Shown here piece by piece: positions 53,979 through 64,000 of a DNA stretch of 64,000 nt; positions within the stretch are counted from its first letter, which is position 1; the number at the start of each line of letters is the position of its first letter. The notes below the pieces were generated by a model. That model saw only the letters and a list, made by a program, of their open reading frames with translations. It did no database searches and was not told the origin of the DNA. The translations under genes and the position numbers were made by a program. The stretch is from Beijerinckia indica subsp. indica ATCC 9039 (GTDB taxonomy: Bacteria > Pseudomonadota > Alphaproteobacteria > Rhizobiales > Beijerinckiaceae), in the NCBI RefSeq assembly GCF_000019845.1, contig NC_010581.1, positions 3,105,501 to 3,169,500 of the forward strand, given 5' to 3'.

Positions 53979-54086
53979 CTGGCCGCCGAATGCGTTGTCA
54001 TCATCGGCGCCGGCAAAGCCGGACGGCCAGCCATTGCTGCTCTCGCCCAACCGGACGTGAAGCTGAAGACCTTGCTCGCAGCTTGA
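53979..54086 (+). pseudogene. Remnant of an FAD-dependent ferredoxin reductase (mocF-like)
   Basis: Directly after the Rieske stop, a 35-codon frame reads 'ECVVIIGAGKAGRPAIAAL', a Rossmann FAD-binding motif (GxGxxG) like that opening oxygenase-coupled ferredoxin reductases. It then runs to TGA at 54084. There is no ATG (it begins at CTG in frame), and the other ~370 residues of a reductase are absent. The position matches mocF after mocE in rhizopine loci. Identity as MocF specifically is inferred. Confidence 0.6.
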
Positions 54087-54122
54087 CGCTCCACAACGTC
54101 ATCTCATTCGAGAGAATTGATT

Positions 54123-55112
54123 GTGCAATATTCACAAATTCCCCGCTCCGGCGAGAAGATCAGCCGTCTCGGATTCGGCGCCATGGGCTTCGCTGGCTGG
54201 TTCGGCTCCCAGGACGAGAAGGAGCACGTGGCCGCGCTTCATCTCGCCTTAGAGCAAGGCATCACCTTCATCGATACCGCCCGCGCCTATGGCGAATCCG
54301 AGCGCATCGTCGGCAAGGCATTGCGCGAATGGCGCGGAGAAAAGCCGTTCGTCGCGACCAAAGTGGCGGGGCTCGCCGGCGAACCGCAATGGGGAACGGT
54401 GATGCCGGTTACAGAATCGTTCCCGCCCGGCCAGGTCCGGGCCTCTTGCGAACAGTCCCTGCGTGCCCTCGACCTCGACCAGATCGATTTGCTCCAGCTC
54501 CACACTTATTGGCCGAACTGGGGTGTCTCTGGCTATTGGATGGACGAGCTTCATGTCCTGAAAGACGAAGGCAAGATTCGGTATATCGGCATTTCCATCC
54601 CCGATCACCGCTCCGACATGGTACTGCCCATCGTGATGAGCGGAGCGATCGATGCGGTGCAGACCATTGTCAATATCTTCGATCCCACCGCGCTCGAAGT
54701 GCTGGTTCCCTTCTGCCGAGAACATAAAGTCGCGGTGATCGCGCGCTGCATCCTCGACGAAGGAGGATTGTCAGGCTTCCTGACCTCGGAGACGCACTTC
54801 GCGCAGGGCGATTTCCGCGACGGTTACTTCGACGCGACGGTTCCGCGCGAGACCTATATTCGCAAGGTGGAAGCCCTGCGCACCTTCGTGCCGGCCAATG
54901 CGTCGAGCCTTGCCGCACTCGCCATCAAATATGCGCTGCATGATCCTGGAATCACCACCGCGATCTCGTCCATGCATGTGCGGGCGTTCCTTGAAGCAAA
55001 CCTCGCCGCTCTGGCGGAGGACCCGCTCGACGAAACGACCTTCCGGACTTTGATGACGCGCCACCGCTTCATCAAGAACTACGCGAATTTCAAGCATTTC
55101 GGAGTGGCCTAA
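54123..55112 (+). CDS. Aldo/keto reductase
   Basis: The 329-residue (beta/alpha)8 oxidoreductase has the catalytic tetrad: Asp51 and Tyr56 ('FIDTARAYGESE'), Lys80 ('VATKVAG') and His127 ('LLQLHTYWPN'). Start chosen at GTG 54123 behind GAGAG at good spacing; TTG 54117 is a close alternative. It belongs to the moc-like run, 3 bases ahead of the creatininase-family gene. Substrate unknown; reduction or oxidation of an inositol-derived ketone or aldehyde is plausible. Confidence 0.88.
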   Translation: MQYSQIPRSGEKISRLGFGAMGFAGWFGSQDEKEHVAALHLALEQGITFIDTARAYGESERIVGKALREWRGEKPFVATKVAGLAGEPQWGTVMPVTESFPPGQVRASCEQSLRALDLDQIDLLQLHTYWPNWGVSGYWMDELHVLKDEGKIRYIGISIPDHRSDMVLPIVMSGAIDAVQTIVNIFDPTALEVLVPFCREHKVAVIARCILDEGGLSGFLTSETHFAQGDFRDGYFDATVPRETYIRKVEALRTFVPANASSLAALAIKYALHDPGITTAISSMHVRAFLEANLAALAEDPLDETTFRTLMTRHRFIKNYANFKHFGVA

Positions 55113-55114
55113 CA

Positions 55115-55936
55115 ATGAACGTACAGGATGAGGTCCGCTGGGAGCGGCTGAAACCGGCTGAGTTCATTGCGCGCCGCGATGCGTGCCCGATCGTCTACTT
55201 GCCCATGGGCCTGTGCGAACCGCATGGCCATGTAGCGCCATTCGGTCTCGATACAATCAAGGCCGAATGGCTGTGCCTGGAGGCGGCACGCCGTTTCGGC
55301 GGCGTGGTCGCACCGACACAGAGTTGGCATATACATGAATGCGGCTATCATGCACCGTGGCTGCGGGAAGTCATGGATGGTATCAACCCGTTGCTCGCGG
55401 CGCTGCCGGCCCATCTGGTGCTTGAAACTTTGCTCTACCAGCTTCGTGCCTTCCGCAATGGCGGTTTCAAGGCCGCCGTGGTTATATCGGGCCACAATGG
55501 AGCTCAAGACGACCTGCGCATGGTCGCCCGGCATTTCTCGGCTGCTTTTCCGTTCGAGCATTTCGTTGCAAGTGATCCGGAACTGGTCAAGGGCTTGTTC
55601 CATGGCGACCATGCCGGTCGCTACGAAATTTCCCAGCTTCTCGTCGTCAGCGGCGATCTCATCGCACTCGAACGCTCCGGCCGGGTTGCCACAGATGCGC
55701 TCGGCCGGTTCGCACAAAACCCAGATGCGGCCGAGGCGACAGTGGAGGAAGGCCGGGCGATCCTCGATGCCTCGCTTGAGCACATTGGCCAAGTCGTTAA
55801 AGCTTTCCACCTCGCAGCGGAACCGGCAGATTTTGTCCCTATGGCTGCGCTTGTCCCTGTCTGGCAGGCCATTGACGCGGATCGCGCCCACTGGTGCACC
55901 GCGGATCCATTACCTCTAGCGACCCCTTCTCTTTAG
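55115..55936 (+). CDS. Creatininase-family amidohydrolase
   Basis: The 273-residue protein has the creatininase metal motif 'GLCEPHGHVAPFGLDTIKAE' (Glu35, His37, His39, Asp46) and 'SGHNGAQDD' near residue 125. Family enzymes use two metal ions to open cyclic amides or cleave formamides. In this context it might remove an N-formyl or amide group from an amino-inositol derivative, but that is inference. It follows the aldo/keto reductase with 2 bases between stop and start. Confidence 0.85.
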   Translation: MNVQDEVRWERLKPAEFIARRDACPIVYLPMGLCEPHGHVAPFGLDTIKAEWLCLEAARRFGGVVAPTQSWHIHECGYHAPWLREVMDGINPLLAALPAHLVLETLLYQLRAFRNGGFKAAVVISGHNGAQDDLRMVARHFSAAFPFEHFVASDPELVKGLFHGDHAGRYEISQLLVVSGDLIALERSGRVATDALGRFAQNPDAAEATVEEGRAILDASLEHIGQVVKAFHLAAEPADFVPMAALVPVWQAIDADRAHWCTADPLPLATPSL

Positions 55937-56031
55937 AACACAAAGAGAAGCTTTTATCTGCACGATCGCGGGACATCCGTGACAGACAAAAAAGCAGCGC
56001 AGTCTGCTCATTTACAATTAGGGAGGAAACA

Positions 56032-56976
56032 ATGAAGCGAATTCTTTTGGCTGCCGTAATGGCTATAAACTTTTCGTGCTCTGCGGGCGCCGAGAGCATC
56101 GGCGTGTCCATGTCAGCTTTTGATGATAATTTTCTGACTGTCCTGAGGAACGCCTTAATTGCCCACGGCCAGTCTCTTCCAAATGTGAATGTCCAGATGG
56201 AGGACGCACAGAACGACGTGGCGCGCCAGCAAAGCCAAGTCCAGAATTTCATCGCCTCAGGTGTGAGCGCCATCATCGTTAACCCGGTCGATACAGACGC
56301 GACCGAGGCCATCTCCAAGCTCGCTGCCGATGCCAAGGTTCCTCTCGTCTATGTCAACCGGCAGCCTGCGAACGTGGACAGATTACCTGAGACGCAGGCG
56401 TTCATCGCTTCCGATGAAGCCGTGTCAGGCACTTTGCAGGCGCAAGAGGTCTGCCGCCTGCTCAAGGCGCGGGGCAAGGGCAAGAGCGCGAATGTTGTGG
56501 TGATGATGGGACAGCTTTCCAATCAGGCGAGCCGCCAACGGACCAAAGACGTCCATGATGTTATCGCCACTCCCGAATGCGCCTTCATGAAGGTCGTCGA
56601 GGAGCAAACTGCGAACTGGCAGCGCACGGAAGCCATGAACTTGATGAGCAACTGGCTCTCGGCTGGGATCCAGTTCGATGCCGTCATCGCCAATGCTGAC
56701 GAAATGGCCATTGGCGCCATTCAGGCGATGCGCTCGGCGGGCCTTCCCGTGAAGGATTATATCGTCGCTGGCATCGATGGCGGCCGTGACGGGATTGAAC
56801 TGATGCGGCAGGGCTATCTTGATGTAACGGTGTTTCAAGATGCCGCTGGGCAAGGCGCGGGCGCCCTGGATACCGCTCTCATGCTGGCACGCGGAAAAAA
56901 GACCGATCGGACAATCTGGGTGCCGTTTCAGCTGATCACGCCGACCAATGTCGCTGATTTTGTAGGGCGAAATTAA
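56032..56976 (+). CDS. Periplasmic sugar/inositol-binding protein (MocB-like, orphan)
   Basis: The 314-residue exported protein has a signal peptide at 1-20 ('MKRILLAAVMAINFSCSAGA'), followed by a Peripla_BP_4 domain ('IGVSMSAFDDNFLTVLRNA', 'GVSAIIVNPVDTDATEA', 'IANADEMAIGAIQAM', 'VAGIDGGRDG'), as in ribose/rhizopine binding proteins including MocB. GGGAGG lies 5 bases before ATG 56032. No ABC permease or ATPase gene is next to it, so transport partners must be elsewhere or shared. Confidence 0.9.
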   Translation: MKRILLAAVMAINFSCSAGAESIGVSMSAFDDNFLTVLRNALIAHGQSLPNVNVQMEDAQNDVARQQSQVQNFIASGVSAIIVNPVDTDATEAISKLAADAKVPLVYVNRQPANVDRLPETQAFIASDEAVSGTLQAQEVCRLLKARGKGKSANVVVMMGQLSNQASRQRTKDVHDVIATPECAFMKVVEEQTANWQRTEAMNLMSNWLSAGIQFDAVIANADEMAIGAIQAMRSAGLPVKDYIVAGIDGGRDGIELMRQGYLDVTVFQDAAGQGAGALDTALMLARGKKTDRTIWVPFQLITPTNVADFVGRN

Positions 56977-57173
56977 ACTATGTCATTGCCAATTTGCATG
57001 CGGATACAAATCGGAGATTGAAACGCCGGTATTATATTTTGTTAAAGGATATGACCGTCGAATGGCCGATGAGCGGCACCTTTTCCACAAGGCGCCAATA
57101 ACGAGAACGACGCCAGAAGCGCTTATCCTCCAGTACACACCGCAGTTTGGAATTTTGTAACAGGTCCTGTCCC

Positions 57174-58088
57174 ATGAAGATCGCCCTCGACCCTTACATG
57201 CATCGACATCTCAGCCTTCATGATCTGTGCCGAAAGGTGGCAGAACTCGGCTATGAATATATCGAACTTTCCCCTCGTGATGATTTCCTTCCCTGGTGGG
57301 TCCGTCCGCGAGCACGCAAGGAGCGGATCGCCGAATTCAGATCGTCGCTGAAGGAACATAGCGTTCAATTGGCTTCAATCCTGCCGATGTATCGCTGGGC
57401 AAGTCCACATGAGGACGAGCGGCAAGCCGCCGTTCGCTACTGGAAGGAAGCGATCCAGGTTGCGGTCGAGATGGGTGTCGACACGATGAACTCCGAGTTC
57501 GGCCGTGGCCCGTCGCCTGATCGCAGCCATCGCAGCGGCTGCTGCGGCAGTATGTATACGCATGAACATAGCGAGGCATCCTGGTGGCGATCGATGGAAG
57601 AACTCGTTCCGGTCTTTGAGCGTGAGGGCGTGACCCTCAACATGGAACCGCATCCCGAAGATTGGTGCGAGACGCTTCATCCGGCGATCGACATGCTAAA
57701 GACGATCGGCTCAAAAAATGTCCGGTTTCTCTACTGCGCACCACATACATTCTACTTTGGTGATAACATGGCCCGGATGATTCGGGATGCGGGCTCACTG
57801 ATCGCCCATGTCCATGTGGCTGACACCTATAACCATAAAGCGTCCTCTTGGTTGAGATATATCGTCAATCCACCAGGAGCGAAAGTAACGATCCACCAGC
57901 ACATGGACATGCATCAGGGCGAGATTAACTGGGATGTCTTCTTCTCGTCGCTCGCCGAGGTTGGCTTTGATGGCATCATCACCGCTTGCGTCTTCGGTTG
58001 GGAAGAGCGCGCCGACGAGTCCGGCCGCTTTATGCGTGCTGAGATCCAGAAGTACATCGACAAGTACTGGCCAGTGAAGCCCTTATAA
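57174..58088 (+). CDS. MocC-like sugar phosphate isomerase/epimerase (TIM barrel)
   Basis: The 304-residue protein is an AP-endonuclease-2-type TIM barrel ('GYEYIELSPRDDFLPWW', 'MGVDTMNSEFGRG', 'GVTLNMEPHPEDW', 'LIAHVHVADTYNH', 'HQHMDMHQGEINW'). The Glu, His and Asp metal ligands of the family are present in these strings. MocC of rhizopine catabolism and IolE/IolI of inositol catabolism are relatives. ATG 57174 starts the conserved 'MKIALDPYMHRHLSL'. It closes the moc-like island, 422 bases before the ATPase operon. Confidence 0.85.
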   Translation: MKIALDPYMHRHLSLHDLCRKVAELGYEYIELSPRDDFLPWWVRPRARKERIAEFRSSLKEHSVQLASILPMYRWASPHEDERQAAVRYWKEAIQVAVEMGVDTMNSEFGRGPSPDRSHRSGCCGSMYTHEHSEASWWRSMEELVPVFEREGVTLNMEPHPEDWCETLHPAIDMLKTIGSKNVRFLYCAPHTFYFGDNMARMIRDAGSLIAHVHVADTYNHKASSWLRYIVNPPGAKVTIHQHMDMHQGEINWDVFFSSLAEVGFDGIITACVFGWEERADESGRFMRAEIQKYIDKYWPVKPL

Positions 58089-58180
58089 TATTATGGTTTT
58101 TAACAGTCTATATGTCGAGATATTGTAAAATCTGTATCATTTTGCATGCAGCCAAGGATCGATACCTAAAGCTGAGCAGT

Positions 58181-58194
58181 GTGATTTACATCAA
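58181..58194. promoter_or_regulatory. FNR/FixK-like box
   Basis: GTGAT-TTAC-ATCAA matches the FNR/FixK consensus TTGAT-N4-ATCAA at 9 of 10 positions. It lies upstream of the terminator at 58224 and about 320 bases before the atpD start, so control of the ATPase operon by it is uncertain. Confidence 0.35.
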
Positions 58195-58223
58195 ATAGTT
58201 GTGATACAAATAGCTAGCTAACT

Positions 58224-58250
58224 CCCGATGAGCCTCAATCATCGGGATTT
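58224..58250 (+). terminator. Intrinsic terminator-like hairpin after the moc-like island
   Basis: CCCGATGA (58224-58231) pairs with TCATCGGG (58239-58246) around a 7-base loop, followed by ATTTT. It probably ends the transcript of the island, 135 bases after the MocC-like stop. Confidence 0.65.
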
Positions 58251-58427
58251 TGCCTCGCAATGATGAGGCGACGGTCTCGAACCGAATTTCTTAGGAATCA
58301 CAATCGCTCATGCTCCTAAGAGACTGAATATAAGAACGCATGCCGGCATGGTTCTCAGCTCAGGGCCAGTTAAAGGGGAGCGCCCATCATGGTCGCAAGC
58401 GCGGACATGAATCCCTCACCTTGCCGC

Positions 58428-60416
<1,989 letters not shown>

Positions 60417-60420
<4 letters not shown>

Positions 60421-60707
60421 ATGCATCTGCTCCCTCTGACTCCGAGGATCGGATGGCGCAAGCGGCCCGGGAGGCTGCGGAACGCGCCAGGAAAGGCGCG
60501 GAAAACCCCGAGCCATCTCTCGGGGCACGCCTCGGCCAGATTGGCATTCTCGGCTGGACCATCGTCGTTCCGACTTTGCTCGCTTTGCTTCTCGGACGAT
60601 GGCTCGATCAGATTTTCGCAACAGGCATATTCTTCTCAGCTCCCCTCATTATGATCGGTGCTGGCATCGGTTTCTGGTCCGCTTGGAAATGGATGCACCG
60701 CCCATGA
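60417..60707 (+). CDS. atpQ: N-ATPase AtpQ/AtpI-like subunit
   Basis: The 96-residue protein has a charged N-terminus followed by two membrane helices (about 45-60 and 70-88; 'GWTIVVPTLLALLLGRWLD', 'SAPLIMIGAGIGFWSAW') as in AtpI/AtpQ proteins of N-ATPase operons, which are thought to assist c-ring assembly or ion supply. Start and stop overlap both neighbours' frames (ATGA with atpC; ATG of the following mini-ORF overlaps its stop). Confidence 0.85.
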
Positions 60708-60796
60708 AGGAGACCACCACGAACAGCCTTGCAGAGATACGGATCGCGGTTCGCATAGTTTGTCGCGCTGGAGGATGGCCATGGATTCGCCGCTGA
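60704..60796 (+). other. 30-codon frame in the place of atpR
   Basis: After atpQ a 30-codon frame starts by ATGA overlap (ATG 60704, AAGGAGA inside) and ends within the atpB start region. Its product has no membrane helices and is unlike AtpR, which has about 100 residues and several helices. It looks like a remnant or a translational coupler, so atpR is absent from the operon. Confidence 0.4.
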
Positions 60797-61473
60797 CGCT
60801 TGCGCCGCTGTTCCATCTCGGCCCCGTGCCGATCACCGCGCCGGTTCTCGTCACCTGGGCGATCATGCTCATTCTCGGTATAGGCGCGCGGCTCGTGACA
60901 CGGCACCTCTCCATCCCGCCTTCCAGGAGCCAGGCGGCGCTCGAGACTGTGACGGGTGCCATCGACAGCCAGATCAAAGATACAATGCAGGTCGATCCCG
61001 CTCCCTATCGGGCGCTCATCGGCACGATCGTTTTGTATGTGCTCACGGCCAATTGGTCATCGCTCGTTCCCGGTGTCGAACCGCCGACCGCCCATCTTGA
61101 AACGGATGCTGCTCTGGCCCTCATCGTGTTCTGCGCGACAATCGTCTATGGCGTGCGGGCGCAGGGCCTTGCCGGTTATCTGAAGACATTCGCGGATCCA
61201 AGCTGGGTCATGATCCCTCTCAATGTCGTCGAGCAGATCACCCGGACCTTCTCGCTGATCATCCGTCTGTTCGGCAATATCATGAGCGGCGTCTTCATCA
61301 TCGGCATCATTCTTTCACTGGCCGGTCTTCTCGTGCCCATTCCCTTGATGGCGCTCGATCTGCTGACAGGCGCCATCCAGGCCTATATCTTTGCAATATT
61401 GGCCTGCGTTTTCATCGGGGCGGCTGTTAGTGAACGCCCCGCTCCCTCCCAACAGGAGCCCAAAACGCCATGA
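60781..61473 (+). CDS. atpB: N-ATPase subunit a
   Basis: The 230-residue membrane subunit has the essential Arg162 in 'SLIIRLFGNIMSG', 'LNVVEQITRTFS' and 'PLMALDLLTGAIQAYIFAIL'. It forms the ion half-channels facing the c ring. ATG 60781 sits 6 bases after GGAGG and is preferred to the ATG two codons upstream. The stop overlaps atpE by ATGA. Confidence 0.93.
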   Translation: MDSPLTLAPLFHLGPVPITAPVLVTWAIMLILGIGARLVTRHLSIPPSRSQAALETVTGAIDSQIKDTMQVDPAPYRALIGTIVLYVLTANWSSLVPGVEPPTAHLETDAALALIVFCATIVYGVRAQGLAGYLKTFADPSWVMIPLNVVEQITRTFSLIIRLFGNIMSGVFIIGIILSLAGLLVPIPLMALDLLTGAIQAYIFAILACVFIGAAVSERPAPSQQEPKTP

Positions 61474-61730
61474 ATACGGTCGACACGAACACGATCGAAC
61501 TCGTCAGCATCCTCGCTGCGGCTCTTGCCGTTTCCTTTGGGGCGATCGGGCCGGCACTCGCCGAAGGGCGCGCGGTCGCGGCCGCGATGGACGCCATTGC
61601 GCGCCAGCCCGAAGCTGCCGGGACTTTGTCACGGACGCTCTTCGTCGGCCTTGCGATGATCGAGACGATGGCGATCTATTGCCTGGTGATCGCCTTGCTC
61701 GTCCTGTTCGCCAATCCCTTCGTGCATTGA
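61470..61730 (+). CDS. atpE: N-ATPase subunit c
   Basis: The 86-residue hairpin proteolipid has the polar loop 'ARQPEAAGTL' and the ion-binding Glu65 in 'MIETMAIY', with a second carboxylate Glu32 ('GPALAEGRA'). Residue 66 is Thr, 67 is Met and 70 is Tyr. Compared with the Na+-binding c subunit of Ilyobacter (Gln32, Glu65, Ser66, Thr67, Tyr70) only part of the set is kept, so proton use is at least as likely. Confidence 0.94.
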   Translation: MNTVDTNTIELVSILAAALAVSFGAIGPALAEGRAVAAAMDAIARQPEAAGTLSRTLFVGLAMIETMAIYCLVIALLVLFANPFVH

Positions 61731-61743
61731 GCTTTGCAAGGCG

Positions 61744-62523
61744 ATGCATATCGACTGGTGGACCCTCGGCTTACAAGCCATCAATGTCCTCATCCTCATC
61801 TGGATCCTCAGCCGGTTTCTCTTCAAGCCGGTTGCCGCGATCGTGGAGGCCCGCCGCGCGTCGATCGCGCGTCTCCTAGATGAAGCCCATGCCACGCGCG
61901 TGGCAGCCGAAGCGGAACGGGAGAAAGCGCGGCAGGAGGTGACAAGCCTTGCCACCGCCCGCGCCGCCGCTCTGCAAAAGGCGGAAGACGAGGCCAAGGC
62001 CGAGACGGAAACGATCCTCGCCAATGCACGCTCCGAGGCGGGCAAGCTGCGGGAAGCGGCCAAAGCCGATATTGCCCGCGCGCGCCAGGACGAAGCAGCC
62101 GCCATGGCGGACCATGCGAGCCAGCTCGCGGTCGATATCGCCGGCAAGCTGCTTTCTCGCCTGCCGGAGGAGGCACGCATCTCGGGCTTCATCGAGGGCC
62201 TTGCTCAAGGCCTTGCGGCTCTTCCCGAAGCGATCCGGACGAATATTGGCGCGACGGATGCGCCGGTGCAGCTCAAAGCCGCCCGCGCCCTGACCGAGGC
62301 CGAAACACAGGCCTGCCGCGTACGGCTTTCGGAAGCGCTCGGCCATCCAGCCGAAATTGCCGTGGACGTCAGGCCTGAGCTCATTGCGGGCCTTGAGATC
62401 GATATGCCGCATGCCGTGGTGCGCAATAGTTTCCGCGCCGATCTCACTCGTATCACCGCCGCCTTGATACAAACCGGCTCGATGCAAACGGGGCAGGAAG
62501 CGCCGAGGCCAGAAACACCATGA
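61744..62523 (+). CDS. atpF: N-ATPase subunit b (long, with delta-like C-terminal domain)
   Basis: The 259-residue protein has one N-terminal membrane helix ('[19 protein letters not shown]'), a long charged coiled coil (about 30-130), and a C-terminal domain ('[20 protein letters not shown]', '[20 protein letters not shown]') resembling the end of the delta subunit. N-ATPase operons lack a separate delta gene, and this fused peripheral stalk explains that. The stop overlaps atpA by ATGA. Confidence 0.9.
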   Translation: MHIDWWTLGLQAINVLILIWILSRFLFKPVAAIVEARRASIARLLDEAHATRVAAEAEREKARQEVTSLATARAAALQKAEDEAKAETETILANARSEAGKLREAAKADIARARQDEAAAMADHASQLAVDIAGKLLSRLPEEARISGFIEGLAQGLAALPEAIRTNIGATDAPVQLKAARALTEAETQACRVRLSEALGHPAEIAVDVRPELIAGLEIDMPHAVVRNSFRADLTRITAALIQTGSMQTGQEAPRPETP

Positions 62524-64000
62524 GCACATCAAACAGTTCAGCGGAAGAATGGCTGGCGCGCAGCCGGGAAAAAGTGTCGCAAACACCGCTCTCGCCCGAA
62601 GCCTTGTCGATCGGGCGCGTCGAACAGATTGCCGATGGAATCGCTCGCATCTCGGGCCTGCCGGAGGTCAGGCTCAATGAGCTTCTGCATTTTGAAGGCG
62701 GGCAGAGCGGCTTTGCCCTCACGCTCGATGCCGATGCGATCAGTGCCGTTCTCCTCGATGAAAGCGCGGCGATCGAGGCCGGCTCGAGCGTGTCTCGCAC
62801 AGGCGAGGTGGTGCAGGTTCCCGTCGGCCCGGAACTTCTCGGCCGTGTCATCGATCCGCTTGGCAGGCCGCTCGATGGCGGCGGAACGGTCATGGCCAAA
62901 ACCCGCCATCCGGTGGAGCGGCCGGCGCCGGCGATCATCGAACGCGATCTGGTGGCACAGCAGGTCGAAACCGGCATTCTCGTCGTCGATGCCTTATTCA
63001 CGCTCGGCCGGGGCCAGCGGGAACTCATCATCGGCGATCGCGCGACGGGCAAGACAGCGATTGCCGTTGACACGATCATCAACCAGAAACATTCGGACAT
63101 TATCTCGATCTATGTCGCTGTCGGGCAAAGGGCGACAGCGGTCGAGCGCGTGATCGAAGCCATCAAGCAATATGGTGCGCCGGAGCGGTGCATTTTCGTC
63201 GTTGCCTCGGCGGCCGCTTCGCCGGGCCTCCAGTGGATCGCACCCTTCGCCGGCTTTACGATCGCCGAATATTTCCGTGACCAAGGCGGCCACGCACTCA
63301 TTGTCATCGACGATCTCACCAAACATGCCGCAACACATCGCGAACTTGCCCTTCTCACACGCGAGCCTCCGGGACGTGAAGCCTATCCGGGCGACATCTT
63401 TTATCTGCATGCCCGTCTTCTGGAACGCGCCGCCAAATTATCGGCCGAACGGGGTGGCGGCTCTCTCACGGCTCTGCCAATCGCCGAGACCGATGCCAGC
63501 AATCTGTCAGCCTATATCCCGACCAATCTGATCTCGATCACCGATGGCCAGATCGTTCTCAATGCGCAGCTCTTCGCGGCGAACCAGAGGCCCGCGGTGG
63601 ATGTCGGATTGAGCGTGAGCCGGGTCGGCGGCAAAGCCCAGCATCCGGCGTTGCGGCAGGTCTCCGGACGTATCCGACTCGACTATTCCCAATTTCTTGA
63701 GCTTGAAATGTTCACCCGCTTCGGCGGCATCACCGACACACGCGTCAAGGCGCAGATGCTTCGCGGCGAGCGCATCCGCGCGTTGCTCACGCAGCCCCGG
63801 TTCGCCACCTTGCGGGCTGTCGATGAAATTGCCCTTCTCGCCGCTTTGGGCGCGGGCGTTCTCGACGATCTGCCTTTGACCGCGATCGAGGCGCTTCGCG
63901 CACGCCTGCCGAGCCATCTCGATGTGGAATTGGGCGATGCTGCCAAAACCCTGGCAAAGGACGGTGTTCTCGACGAGGCTTTGAAAAATCGCTTGGTCAC
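62520..64000 (+). CDS. atpA: N-ATPase alpha subunit (truncated by window edge)
   Basis: The frame is open from ATG 62520 to the last base (493 codons). It has the nucleotide-binding '[13 protein letters not shown]' (about 170; most F-type alpha subunits read GDRQTGKT), '[12 protein letters not shown]' and '[15 protein letters not shown]', and the catalytic-interface '[10 protein letters not shown]'. It is non-catalytic and alternates with beta in the hexamer. Only gamma (atpG) is expected beyond the window. Confidence 0.95.
   Translation, partial: MSTSNSSAEEWLARSREKVSQTPLSPEALSIGRVEQIADGIARISGLPEVRLNELLHFEGGQSGFALTLDADAISAVLLDESAAIEAGSSVSRTGEVVQVPVGPELLGRVIDPLGRPLDGGGTVMAKTRHPVERPAPAIIERDLVAQQVETGILVVDALFTLGRGQRELIIGDRATGKTAIAVDTIINQKHSDIISIYVAVGQRATAVERVIEAIKQYGAPERCIFVVASAAASPGLQWIAPFAGFTIAEYFRDQGGHALIVIDDLTKHAATHRELALLTREPPGREAYPGDIFYLHARLLERAAKLSAERGGGSLTALPIAETDASNLSAYIPTNLISITDGQIVLNAQLFAANQRPAVDVGLSVSRVGGKAQHPALRQVSGRIRLDYSQFLELEMFTRFGGITDTRVKAQMLRGERIRALLTQPRFATLRAVDEIALLAALGAGVLDDLPLTAIEALRARLPSHLDVELGDAAKTLAKDGVLDEALKNRLV

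Overview
The window looks like a chromosomal segment of an alphaproteobacterium of the order Hyphomicrobiales (Rhizobiales), possibly Beijerinckiaceae. The evidence is the chvI-chvG-hprK-EIIA(Man)-HPr gene order, the glnK-amtB pair, a Rhizobiales-type dispersed palindrome near 24.9 kb, many TTG/GTG starts, and moderately high GC outside the 35-48 kb segment. The family-level guess is inference. No rRNA, tRNA, CRISPR array or intact insertion sequence was found.

Layout. (1) 1-5.05 kb, minus strand: the tail/baseplate end of a gene-transfer-agent-like or prophage cluster (TIM-barrel/DUF2460 fusion, DUF2460, DUF2163 hub, NlpC/P60 peptidase, multidomain tail protein running off the left edge). 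No head or tape-measure genes lie upstream of it. (2) 5.5-35 kb: mostly core metabolism. It holds a DUF763 protein, a Trm112-like protein, TesB thioesterase, glnK-amtB, pgi, a PTS regulatory branch (HPr, EIIA-Man, HPr kinase) downstream of the ChvG/ChvI two-component system, a PNPOx/DUF2470 protein, a NhaD-like antiporter, polA, a lytic transglycosylase, the sdhCDAB operon with a secreted protein gene inserted before sdhB, an esterase, a TAXI receptor-like protein, and a DUF2092 gene paired with a small secreted protein gene. (3) 35.06-36.08 kb: a 1 kb AT-rich gap.

(4) 36.1-49.3 kb, plus strand: an exopolysaccharide locus of Wzx/Wzy type. It starts with a GlxA/galactose-oxidase-like copper radical oxidase carrying two nearly identical CARDB repeats. 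Two glycosyltransferases, a secreted PslG-like glycoside hydrolase, a Wzy-like polymerase, a secreted protein, a Wzc-like co-polymerase/ATPase, a FemAB-like acyltransferase and a Wzx flippase follow. (5) 49.9-58.1 kb: a catabolic island resembling rhizopine (moc) genes: MocA-like dehydrogenase, LacI-type regulator, MocD-like di-iron oxygenase, MocE-like Rieske ferredoxin, a 35-codon remnant that looks like the ferredoxin reductase (mocF), aldo/keto reductase, creatininase-family amidohydrolase, a MocB-like binding protein without transporter partners, and a MocC-like isomerase. Repeated TTGC/GCAA palindromes lie in front of both the dehydrogenase and the regulator. (6) 58.5-64 kb: an N-type ATPase operon (atpD-C-Q-B-E-F-A) with no recognisable atpR, preceded by an array of CATTGA/TCAATG half sites.

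Working together: the carbon and nitrogen control genes (PTS/HprK, ChvGI, GlnK-AmtB) are chromosomal housekeeping. The EPS, moc-like and N-ATPase blocks look like accessory modules placed side by side.
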